From contig QIKG01000100.1 of the NCBI GenBank assembly GCA_003232965.1, positions 1-15,464 on the forward strand: a DNA stretch of 15,464 nt, read 5' to 3'. Origin of the DNA: Oceanospirillales bacterium. GTDB lineage: Bacteria; Pseudomonadota; Gammaproteobacteria; Xanthomonadales; SZUA-36. Under the pieces are notes generated by a model that saw nothing but the letters and a program-made list of their open reading frames with translations, did not search any database and was not told the origin of the DNA. Position numbers and translations under genes: made by a program. Positions 6,982-14,238 of this stretch are shown in pieces. Position 1 is the first letter of the stretch. The number at the start of each line of letters is the position of its first letter.

Positions 6982-7878
6982 ATGAGTTCTGCAAAAAACC
7001 CAACTAAACAAGTCCCGGAAAAACAGCAACTCGTACTTTTAAGCGGGCTATCCGGCAGTGGGAAAACCATTGCCTTGCACGCATTGGAAGACCTCAACTA
7101 TTATTGCGTCGACAATCTCCCATCCGGCCTATTGCAAGCTTTTATTCTGCAAATTCTTGAACAGCCAAAACGATATCCTGCGGTTGCCGTTGCCATCGAT
7201 GCCCGCGACCGCAGTGAAGACTTGGGTAATATTCCCCGCTGGCTATCAAAACTGGCGGATAAAGGCATCGACAGCCATTTGCTTTTTTTAACTGCCAACC
7301 GCAAAACTCTGCTCCAGCGTTTTAGTGAAACCAGAAGGCGTCACCCGTTAACCTGTGTAGATATAACTCTGCCCACCGCTCTCGATTTGGAGCAGGAAAT
7401 CCTTGCACCGCTTAAATACGCAGCCGATCATGTCATTGATACCAGTGATATCAACCTGCATCAATTACGCCGCCAGATTGCAAAGCTTACTCAGCACAAG
7501 CAATCTGAGGAAATGACATTGGTGTTGCAGTCTTTTGCCTTTAAACACGGTATTCCAGAGGATCTTGATTTCCTCTTTGATGTCCGTTGTCTGCCCAATC
7601 CACACTGGGAAACTCAGTTGCGCAGCCAATGCGGTAAAGATCACGCGGTAATAGACTGGCTCGGTAGTGATGCAATGACCTGTGAGTATCTGTCTGATAC
7701 TTTTACCTTCCTCGATTGCTGGTTGGAGAAATTCGCTGAATCTCAACGCAGTTATATCACCATAGGTATAGGCTGTACCGGCGGTCAGCATCGATCAGTT
7801 TACCTCGCAGAGCGACTGGCAGAACAACTCAAAGGAAAATTCAATAAACTTCAGCTGGTTCATCGGGAACTCGAGTAA
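6982..7878 (+). CDS. rapZ: RNase adapter protein RapZ
   Basis: In enterobacteria RapZ presents the small RNA GlmZ to RNase E and so sets GlmS (glucosamine-6-phosphate synthase) levels for envelope precursor supply. The 298-residue protein has the Walker A motif GLSGSGKT (22-29), then LEDLNYYCVDNLPSGLL, a Walker B-like AVAIDARD, and the C-terminal RNA- and sugar-sensing domain with FAFKHGIPEDLDFLFDVRCL followed by PNP, and ITIGIGCTGGQHRSVYLAER. The N terminus is about 15 residues longer than in E. coli (MSSAKNPTKQVPEKQQ); no alternative start is visible before the P-loop. It lies 52 bp after ptsN. GlmZ/GlmY-type RNAs were not identified here, so the RNA partner in this organism is unknown. Confidence 0.96.
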   Translation: MSSAKNPTKQVPEKQQLVLLSGLSGSGKTIALHALEDLNYYCVDNLPSGLLQAFILQILEQPKRYPAVAVAIDARDRSEDLGNIPRWLSKLADKGIDSHLLFLTANRKTLLQRFSETRRRHPLTCVDITLPTALDLEQEILAPLKYAADHVIDTSDINLHQLRRQIAKLTQHKQSEEMTLVLQSFAFKHGIPEDLDFLFDVRCLPNPHWETQLRSQCGKDHAVIDWLGSDAMTCEYLSDTFTFLDCWLEKFAESQRSYITIGIGCTGGQHRSVYLAERLAEQLKGKFNKLQLVHRELE

Positions 7879-7945
7879 AGCCCTTCAACAAACCCTTTAT
7901 CCCGACACTGCTATTACCAAGATAGCTTGGCCACAGATCCGCGCC

Positions 7946-7978
7946 TAGACCTGAACTGTCACACATCGCATAATATGC
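7946..7978 (+). promoter_or_regulatory. Possible sigma-70 promoter and palindrome upstream of mgtE
   Basis: TAGACC (7946-7951), a 17-bp spacer and CATAAT (7969-7974) resemble a sigma-70 promoter. The -10 element is inside the perfect palindrome GCATAATATGC (7968-7978), which could be a small operator. The start codon of mgtE is 40 bp further on. The preceding gap also has a short CCAAG/CTTGG hairpin (7917-7930) without a T-run. Prediction by eye only. Confidence 0.4.
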
Positions 7979-8017
7979 AGCACAGACTGGAATAAAACTA
8001 TAACCGGGGATGCCGTA

Positions 8018-9376
8018 ATGCAAGAAAAATACGAAGAAAAAACGGCGCGTCACCTGCACAAGGTTTCCGAGGCACTTGGCAGCGGAACCAATGCCCAGGT
8101 TGAGGCTATGTTGCACAGCCTCACCGGCGCTGAAATTGCTGAGTTACTGGAGTCACTGCCACTAGCCAACCGACTGCTTGTTTGGAATCTTGTCGACCCG
8201 GTAATCGAAGGTGATGTACTGGTACATGTAAATGATCAGGTGCGTGCCAGCCTGATTAAGGATATGAGTCAAACCGATCTAGTAGCCGCCGCTGGCGACC
8301 TTGATCTTGATGACCTCGCCGATATCCTTGAAGACCTCCCGGATACTGTTATTCGCGAAATTTTAACCGCCATGGATCGGCAAGATCGCGAACGCCTTGC
8401 ACAGGTACTTTCCTACCCGGAGGATTCAGCCGGCGGCTTAATGAACCCGGATGTTGTAACTGTGAGACCGGATGTTAGCCTCGATGTCGTCTTACGCTAC
8501 CTACGCCTCAGGGGCGAGCTTCCTGAGATGGTGGATCAGTTGTTTGTTGTCGATCGTCGCGGTCGTTATCTGGGCAGCGTAAAACTGACGGATCTACTAA
8601 TACTGAACCCGGGACTGATAGTCTCAGAAATCATGGATACTGATATACCCGCGCTGCAGGCAAATTTGCACGACAGCCAGGTGGCACAGGAATTCGAACA
8701 CCACGATCTAATTTCAACACCGGTTATTGATGAAAACGGCATCCTCGTTGGGCGAATTACAATTGATGATGTTGTTGATGTTATCCGGGATGAAGCAGAA
8801 CATTCAGTGTTGACCATGGCCGGCCTGGATGAGGAGCACGATATGTTTGCGCCAGTTGTGCAAACTGCCAAGCGGCGCTGGATTTGGTTGACTGTTAATC
8901 TGATAACCGCCTTTATTGCAGCCTTAGTACTCTCACTCTTCGAACCCACACTCGAACAAATCGTAGCATTGGCGATATTATTTCCGGTGGTTATGAGTAT
9001 GGGCGGCATTGCCGGTACACAAACACTTACTTTGATGATCCGGGGTATGGCAACAGGGCATGTAAGCCTCAGCAATGCCGGGGCTATTTTTCGCAAAGAA
9101 GTCGCTGTTGGCATCCTTAACGGTATATTTTTTGCAGGTATCGTTGCCGCCATTGCGGCTTGGTGGTATCAGGACTACAAACTAGGTGCGGTCATGGCAG
9201 CCGCTATGGTTATCAACCTGCTGGCGGGAGCTATTGCCGGTACCATAATCCCTTTAGTACTGAAAAAAATTCGAATAGACCCGGCATTGGCAGGTGGTGT
9301 GGTATTAACTACAGTCACTGATGTAGTTGGAATTCTAGCTTTTGTTGGGCTTGCTAGCATGCTGTTAACCCACTAA
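8018..9376 (+). CDS. mgtE: Magnesium transporter MgtE
   Basis: MgtE is a dimeric Mg2+ channel/transporter gated by cytosolic Mg2+. The 452-residue length is typical. The order is an acidic helical N domain (about 1-130, with LDLDDLADILEDLPD), a CBS pair (about 135-260, with GGLMNPDVVTVRPDVSLDVV and STPVIDENGILVGRITIDDV), a connecting helix, and five membrane segments (about 290-450). The pore region has SMGGIAGTQTLTLMIRG and the last segment LTTVTDVVGILAFVGLAS, whose Asp is the expected Mg2+-binding residue. The GG(N/x)AG(T/S)Q motif has Ile331 where many family members have Asn. It follows rapZ on the same strand, in the place where npr is often found, and ends 72 bp from the convergent sigma gene. 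Confidence 0.95.
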   Translation: MQEKYEEKTARHLHKVSEALGSGTNAQVEAMLHSLTGAEIAELLESLPLANRLLVWNLVDPVIEGDVLVHVNDQVRASLIKDMSQTDLVAAAGDLDLDDLADILEDLPDTVIREILTAMDRQDRERLAQVLSYPEDSAGGLMNPDVVTVRPDVSLDVVLRYLRLRGELPEMVDQLFVVDRRGRYLGSVKLTDLLILNPGLIVSEIMDTDIPALQANLHDSQVAQEFEHHDLISTPVIDENGILVGRITIDDVVDVIRDEAEHSVLTMAGLDEEHDMFAPVVQTAKRRWIWLTVNLITAFIAALVLSLFEPTLEQIVALAILFPVVMSMGGIAGTQTLTLMIRGMATGHVSLSNAGAIFRKEVAVGILNGIFFAGIVAAIAAWWYQDYKLGAVMAAAMVINLLAGAIAGTIIPLVLKKIRIDPALAGGVVLTTVTDVVGILAFVGLASMLLTH

Positions 9377-9448
9377 AACAAGCCATTAAACCATCCAGCA
9401 AACCAAGCCGGACGGACAAAGCCGCCAGGCATTTCGGCCTACTCAGCT

Positions 9449-10405
9449 TTAGTCAAGTAAAGGCACTTCAGTAATTCCTGAACGCGCTGAAATCTCCCGC
9501 AGGCGGGTCAATGCTGACATCTGTACCTGACGCACCCGCTCTCGGGTAACCCCCAAAATATCGCCTACCTGCTCCAGGGTTCTGTCGCCATGACCATCCA
9601 GACCAAAACGGTGGATCATTACCGCCCGTTGCTGTTGGTTTAGCTTATCCAACCATTGACTCAATTGTAGTCCGGCGGAATCTTTTGCAGCCAGTTGATC
9701 TGGAACTTCTCCAGCCGCTGCAGGTAACGAGTCGAGTAAACTGATGTTTCCATCTTTCAGTTGTATATCCCCGGTTATCGCATGCTGGTCGTTAACCATA
9801 AATAATTTATTTGCTTGGGCATTGGTGATACCAATTTCAGTCGCGATTTCCTCAATATGCGGGAAACGGCCAAGCTGCTGCTCAAGTGCGCGGATAGCCC
9901 GAAGATAGGATGTGAGTCCACGAATGATATGAATAGGTAAACGCACTGTTCGACTTTGGTTCATCACTGAGCGATCAACTGCCTGCCTGATCCACCAGGT
10001 GGCATAGGTTGAAAAACGACAACCGCGTTCAGGATCGAATTTCTCTACTGCCCGGATCAGCCCCAAATTGCCCTCGTCAATTAAATCTAGAAGACTGAGC
10101 CCACGGTTTAAATAGTTTCTAGCAATATTCACCACCAGGCGCAAATTCGACACAATCATTAGTCGCCGACTTTTTTCACAGCCTAGACTAATTTTTTCAG
10201 CGAGTTGTACTTCCTGTTCCCGATTGAGTAATGGCCATCGACCAATCTCATTTAGGTAGATACGGGTTATATCAGTGCTGTTAGTTGCCCGAGCTTTAGC
10301 CTTAACCGGCTTCACTTCCGGGTGCGTACTTTTAATAGCGGACGATACAAGTGATGCGGGAATGGTGTTCCCGGAATGGTTGGAATAATTGACTGTGCTG
10401 GTCAT
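9449..10405 (-). CDS. RpoS-like group 2 sigma-70 family factor
   Basis: The 318-residue protein is a sigma-70 family factor without region 1.1. Region 1.2 is DITRIYLNEIGRWPLLNREQ. Region 2 has the near-invariant NLRLVV, LLDLIDEGNLGLIRAVEKFD and FSTYATWWIRQAVDRSVMNQ, followed by the 2.4-3.0 sequence VRLPIHI. Region 4.2 is TLEQVGDILGVTRERVRQVQ. This architecture is that of RpoS, but it diverges clearly in regions 3 and 4 and in its N-terminal 45 residues. The usual rpoS neighbours (nlpD, pcm, surE) are not here; I therefore call it RpoS-like, perhaps a second paralog. The start ATG is preceded by GGGGGG within a small hairpin. The gene is convergent with mgtE and divergent from the acyl-CoA dehydrogenase gene. 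Confidence 0.9.
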   Translation of the reverse strand: MTSTVNYSNHSGNTIPASLVSSAIKSTHPEVKPVKAKARATNSTDITRIYLNEIGRWPLLNREQEVQLAEKISLGCEKSRRLMIVSNLRLVVNIARNYLNRGLSLLDLIDEGNLGLIRAVEKFDPERGCRFSTYATWWIRQAVDRSVMNQSRTVRLPIHIIRGLTSYLRAIRALEQQLGRFPHIEEIATEIGITNAQANKLFMVNDQHAITGDIQLKDGNISLLDSLPAAAGEVPDQLAAKDSAGLQLSQWLDKLNQQQRAVMIHRFGLDGHGDRTLEQVGDILGVTRERVRQVQMSALTRLREISARSGITEVPLLD

Positions 10406-10730
10406 AGTAGCTACCCCCCGTAGCGATTACTTTATTGATATGCTGCAAAAACTAACATTCATTTCAATATACCGGTAGCTTAGTTCAGATGACACCCTAG
10501 CAACACTCATCTTGATCGATAGTTTTTGCAAACCGAGCATTTAAGCTAGCATAATACACCGTATAATGCAACATTGTTCAGCCCAAAGGCTGGATCAAGC
10601 CGAGTACAAACAAAGGATAGTGAGACTTACTTACATGATTAAACAGGGGTTCTCGGAGATTCATTGGAAATCGACCTTACATCATTCATAATAGCTTACA
10701 TAGAATTTATCTCAGCTAAGCGACCATCTT
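10406..10730. promoter_or_regulatory. Divergent control region between sigma gene and acyl-CoA dehydrogenase gene
   Basis: This 325-bp spacer has no convincing gene. It holds a near-perfect dyad: GCATAATAC (10549-10557) and GTATAATGC (10561-10569), one mismatch in nine, three bases apart. On the plus strand TTGCAA (10526-10531), an 18-bp spacer and CATAAT (10550-10555) resemble a promoter, with a second -10-like TATAAT at 10562-10567. On the minus strand TATTAT (10556-10551) can serve as -10 for the sigma gene. A CAGCC/GGCTG hairpin with a four-base loop is at 10579-10592. Promoter assignments are by eye. Confidence 0.5.
10410..10424 (-). promoter_or_regulatory. Hairpin presenting the Shine-Dalgarno of the sigma gene
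   Basis: Read on the minus strand, GCTAC, GGGGG and GTAGC form a 5-bp perfect stem with the five-G loop. The hairpin ends four bases before the ATG at 10405. The G-run is the only Shine-Dalgarno candidate for the gene. Holding it in a loop, next to a closed stem, could restrict or modulate ribosome access. The short stem gives modest stability. Confidence 0.5.
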
Positions 10731-12533
10731 ATGAATCAACTTATCAACCAACAAGACCTTGAGTTTCTGCTCTATGACTTACTAGATGCAGAATCATTAC
10801 TCAGCCACCCTCATTATCAGGATCACAGCCGCGAAACCTTTGATGCATTTATTGAAATTGCGGATAAAATCGCGCGCAAACATTTTCTCCCACATAATGC
10901 GAAAGCCGATGCTGAAGAGCCTAAATTTGATGGTGATAGCATCAGTATTATTCCAGAAGTTCAGCCGGCGCTTGAAGAATATGCGGCCGCAGGTTTTATT
11001 GCGGCCCGACACCTTTACGACAATGGTGGCATGCAGATGCCAGCGGTGATTGCCTCGGCCTGCCAAAGTTTCTTTTTTTCCGCCAACCCCTCTACCGCCG
11101 GCTATCCGTTTTTAACGACAGCAGCCTCCAATTTAATTGCCGCTTTCGCCAGCGAATCCCAAAAAAACCAATATTTACCCGGCCTGCTGGATGGCCGTAT
11201 TTTTGGCACTATGGCGCTGACAGAACCTGATGTTGGTTCTTCATTGGGAGACCTTAAAACCTCTGCCACAGCGCAAACAGATGGCAGTTACCTGATCAAA
11301 GGTCAGAAAATGTTTATCTCTGCAGGCGATCATCCCCTCAGCGAGAATATTGTACATCTGGTGCTGGCTAGAATTTCAACGGCGCCTGCCGGAGTGAAGG
11401 GTATTTCATTATTTATCGTACCTAAATTCTTGCTCGATGGGAACGCTGAAAACGCCTCAAGAAATGATGTTCAGGTTACCGGCTTGTTACACAAGATGGG
11501 TTATCGTGGGATAACCTCCACCGTGCTGAATTTTGGCGACAAAAACAGCTGCCAGGGCTTTCTGGTTGGCGAGCCGAACCAGGGGCTAATGTATATGTTC
11601 AAAATGATGAACGAAGCCCGTATCGGTGTAGGCTTGGGTGCAGCAATGATTGGCTACCGTGGTTACTTAAGTTCGCTTGAATATGCCCGCAACCGACCAC
11701 AGGGCCGACTACCCTCGAACCGAGATTCGTCCAGTAAGCCGGTTAAATTAATTGAGCATGCTGATGTCCGCCGCATGTTACTGGCGCAAAAGTCCTATGT
11801 TGAAGGCAGTCTTGCCTTATGCCTGTACGCGGCTAAACTTATGGACTTGTCTGAGGCATCCCCAGAAGAATCAGAGAAGTTAGCCGCCAAACAACTACTG
11901 AATTTATTCACGCCAGTAGTTAAATCATTCCCCTCCACTTATGGCACCAAAGCCAACGACCTTGCGATTCAGGTACTCGGTGGCTCAGGTTATACCCGCG
12001 ACTACCCGGTAGAGCAATGTTATCGAGATAATCGCTTAAACCCGATACATGAAGGTACTGAGGGCATTCAGGCACTGGATTTACTTGGTCGTAAACTCTG
12101 GCAAGACAATAGCCAAGCATTTGGTCAGCTATTAGCACTCATAAAGGACACACTACAGCAGGCCGAAAAAACCGGTTTAGTGAAACCAGCAACTGCCCTT
12201 GAAAAGGCTACTGACCGGCTCGCCCGCACTACCCGTGCTCTGGGCAAAGCCTTAGCCACTGAAGGGCCAGACAAAACCCTAGCAAATGCCAGTCTATATC
12301 TGGACAGTTTCGGCCGAGTCGTCATAGCCTGGCTGTGGTTAAAACAGGCGGTCATTGCTAAAAATAAGCTCTCAGAAACCAACGCACAACAATCACAGCA
12401 AGCTTTTCTTCTCGGTAAAATACAAACCGCCAGTTATTATATTCACTGGGAACTACCTGAAATCTTCCATTTATTACAGTTGCTGGAAGACCTAGACCCT
12501 GTTTGCTTTGAAATGCAGGCCGATTGGTTTTAG
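10731..12533 (+). CDS. Acyl-CoA dehydrogenase, DmdC-like
   Basis: The 600-residue flavoprotein belongs to the large acyl-CoA dehydrogenases that include DmdC (3-methylmercaptopropionyl-CoA dehydrogenase of DMSP demethylation). An N-terminal helical extension (FLLYDLLDAESLLSHPHY, ETFDAFIEIADKIARKH) precedes the N domain. The FAD/substrate region has FGTMALTEPDVGSSLGDLKT and IKGQKMFISAGDHPLSENIV. Next come the C-terminal helical domain with FKMMNEARIGVGLGAAMIG and the motif NPIHEGTEGIQALDLLGRK, whose Glu441 is the likely catalytic base. An extra C-terminal domain (about 470-600) is typical of this subgroup. No dmdA, dmdB or dmdD is nearby, so the substrate could equally be a medium or branched acyl-CoA. 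The stop is seven bases from that of the opposing M20 gene. Confidence 0.9.
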   Translation: MNQLINQQDLEFLLYDLLDAESLLSHPHYQDHSRETFDAFIEIADKIARKHFLPHNAKADAEEPKFDGDSISIIPEVQPALEEYAAAGFIAARHLYDNGGMQMPAVIASACQSFFFSANPSTAGYPFLTTAASNLIAAFASESQKNQYLPGLLDGRIFGTMALTEPDVGSSLGDLKTSATAQTDGSYLIKGQKMFISAGDHPLSENIVHLVLARISTAPAGVKGISLFIVPKFLLDGNAENASRNDVQVTGLLHKMGYRGITSTVLNFGDKNSCQGFLVGEPNQGLMYMFKMMNEARIGVGLGAAMIGYRGYLSSLEYARNRPQGRLPSNRDSSSKPVKLIEHADVRRMLLAQKSYVEGSLALCLYAAKLMDLSEASPEESEKLAAKQLLNLFTPVVKSFPSTYGTKANDLAIQVLGGSGYTRDYPVEQCYRDNRLNPIHEGTEGIQALDLLGRKLWQDNSQAFGQLLALIKDTLQQAEKTGLVKPATALEKATDRLARTTRALGKALATEGPDKTLANASLYLDSFGRVVIAWLWLKQAVIAKNKLSETNAQQSQQAFLLGKIQTASYYIHWELPEIFHLLQLLEDLDPVCFEMQADWF

Positions 12534-12540
12534 CGACAGT

Positions 12541-14129
12541 TCATTCTTGGTCTGTCGGTTCTGCCAAAGCAAACAACAGATCAACATAACTTTTTTCAAT
12601 ATCTGCTAAACCTGCAACTTTTGAATCCTTATGCGGATAAATCAGCATATATTCGTTCGGCCCGTGGGCCCCTGAGCCATGTCCTAGACCGTTAAAAACA
12701 AGAGGCAAATCCAGGCGCTCGGTAAATTGATAAAACGGCGCACTGCCACCAATGCGCGGCATCACGCTAGTAATGTTTGCCCATTTCGAAAACACCCCCA
12801 TCGCCGCCTGCACTAAGGGTGCATCTACTGATGTCTGCGCTGCCGGATAGCCGGATAACTTACGAATAACAATATCACTAAATCCATGCTCATCAAGGTG
12901 TGTGCGTAAGCGTGCAAACTGGGTATCAGGGTCTACTCCCATGGGAAGGCGAGAATCCATTTTAGCGGTAGCAATATGCGGAATATGGTTTTGACACCAT
13001 CACCGGTATAGCCGCTCCAGATACCATCAACATTCAGGGTGACATCATAAAGATAGCGCATCAACACATCTTCACCCTTCTGATCATGGATAAACTGACT
13101 GAGTGACAGCTGTTTTTTCCAATCTGCGGCCGACCAGCTTTTGCTCATGGCATTGATCAACATGGATTCTTCAACCGTCGGCGGGCGTACACCATCGTAG
13201 TAGCCATCGATCAAGATGGTATTGCCGTCGGCCGTAGTCATCGATGCAATAGCCGCAATTAATCGTTGCGTGGGTGAATCTACCACTGACTTGTAAGAAC
13301 CATGAATTTCCGATTTTCCCGGCCCGCCCCAGCTACCACCCTTGCTCTGAAGCTCCCAATAGTTGATTCCCTTAACCCCGAGCAATACGGTTAATTCACC
13401 CTTGAGATTTTGAGAGTTAAATGGAAACAATACTCCGTCTGCAGTCTTCAGTCGCTGCTCATAAGCGTCTACCAATTGTGGATAATTCGGCGACCCCAAC
13501 TCCTCTTCACCCTCGGCTAGCACCATTAGGTTGACCGGCAATGTACCGTTAACTTTGATGATTGATTCAATAGCATTTAGAAATGCCCGCTGTGGTCCTT
13601 TTTGATTGGTAGCACCGCGTGCCATCAAAACCTGACCGAAGTCCCGTTCGACCAACTGACCCTCGAATGGCGGGCTTTCCCAGTCCTCTTCGTTAACCGG
13701 CTGAACATCATACATCATATAAACCAGCAAGGTTTTTGTTGCCCCGGCATCATAATAGCCCCACACACCGGGGTGACCCGCGCTTGGCACCAGGGTTGTT
13801 TCTGAAAAACCAATTGCTGCTAGGTCATCCCGCAATAACTCTGCCATTTCGGTGATGCCAACATTTTGCGCACTAATTGAGCGCTGGCGCACCCAACGCT
13901 GAATATTCTTAAAGTGACCGTCTAGGTTTTTATCAATATGGGCATATATACGCTCATGCTTGCCTGTATAGGCCGAAATCCGACTGAAATCATAGGCCTC
14001 ACTGCTGGCCAGGGTGTACTGAGGGTAATTCGCCACAGCGGCCACCGATTTTTCAGCTGCCAACGCCGGCGATATTAATACCAGCAACCCAAAGATGAGT
14101 TTAGAACTCAGATTAAATATGTAACTCAA
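12541..14129 (-). pseudogene. Frameshifted secreted M20-family metallohydrolase homologue
   Basis: The first segment (14129-12933) starts at TTG, supported by AAGGAG eight to nine bases upstream, and codes a signal peptide (LIFGLLVLISPALA, likely cut before AE). It continues as an M20 catalytic and lid domain. Homology switches to the -1 frame at about 12981-12990: GYTGDGVKTI goes on as PHIATAKMDSRLPMGVDPD, ending at 12541. One base appears lost, giving an original product near 530 residues. The frameshifted product would lose the C-terminal GHGSGAHGPNEY segment with the last metal histidine. Key metal residues are also altered: the usual H-x-D is M139-Y-D141, the D-D-K-G is N175-Q-K-G, and the later Asp is Phe237. 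Glu209 and Glu210 remain. It may be a pseudogene, a sequencing error, or a programmed shift. Confidence 0.85.
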
Positions 14130-14202
14130 AGCGAAATCTCCTTATAACAATGTCTTTTAGTAGTTTATCTCTAAATTAAAAGCTTGGGTATATTATTGGT
14201 GT

Positions 14203-14214
14203 ACTCCCGGGAGT
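14203..14214. promoter_or_regulatory. Perfect 12-bp palindrome between the PQQ and M20 genes
   Basis: ACTCCCGGGAGT is a perfect palindrome. On the plus strand it merges with GAGT-GGAC-ACTC (14211-14222), a second small hairpin, and on the minus strand GTGT and ACAC flank it with a two-base bulge. No T-run follows in either direction, so it is more like an operator than a terminator. It lies 74 bp upstream of the TTG start of the M20 gene. Confidence 0.4.
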
Positions 14215-14238
14215 GGACACTCTGAGTAACCGCTCAAT

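Noticed and set aside
7879..8017. Magnesium riboswitch (M-box or similar) in the mgtE leader
   Set aside because: The gap is too short after the likely promoter and lacks the conserved helices; only a 5-bp hairpin is seen.
8566..9153. A 195-codon open frame antisense to mgtE
   Set aside because: It is a shadow of the mgtE frame: Ser/Arg/Ile-rich composition, no ribosome-binding site, no recognisable domain.
9377..9448. Terminator between convergent mgtE and the sigma gene
   Set aside because: Only a 4-bp AGGC/GCCT stem is visible, without a T-run; too weak to annotate.
10635..10691. An 18-codon open frame upstream of the acyl-CoA dehydrogenase gene
   Set aside because: No ribosome-binding site at a workable distance, no tell-tale codon run for attenuation, and no terminator-like fold after it.
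12534..12557. CGACAG/CTGTCG stem between the convergent dehydrogenase and M20 genes as a bidirectional terminator
   Set aside because: Six base pairs with a 12-base loop and no T-run on either strand.
12984..12995. Classic XXXYYYZ slippery heptamer explaining the M20 frame change
   Set aside because: The in-frame bases at the homology switch (GTC AAA ACC ATA) do not form such a heptamer; a one-base deletion fits better.
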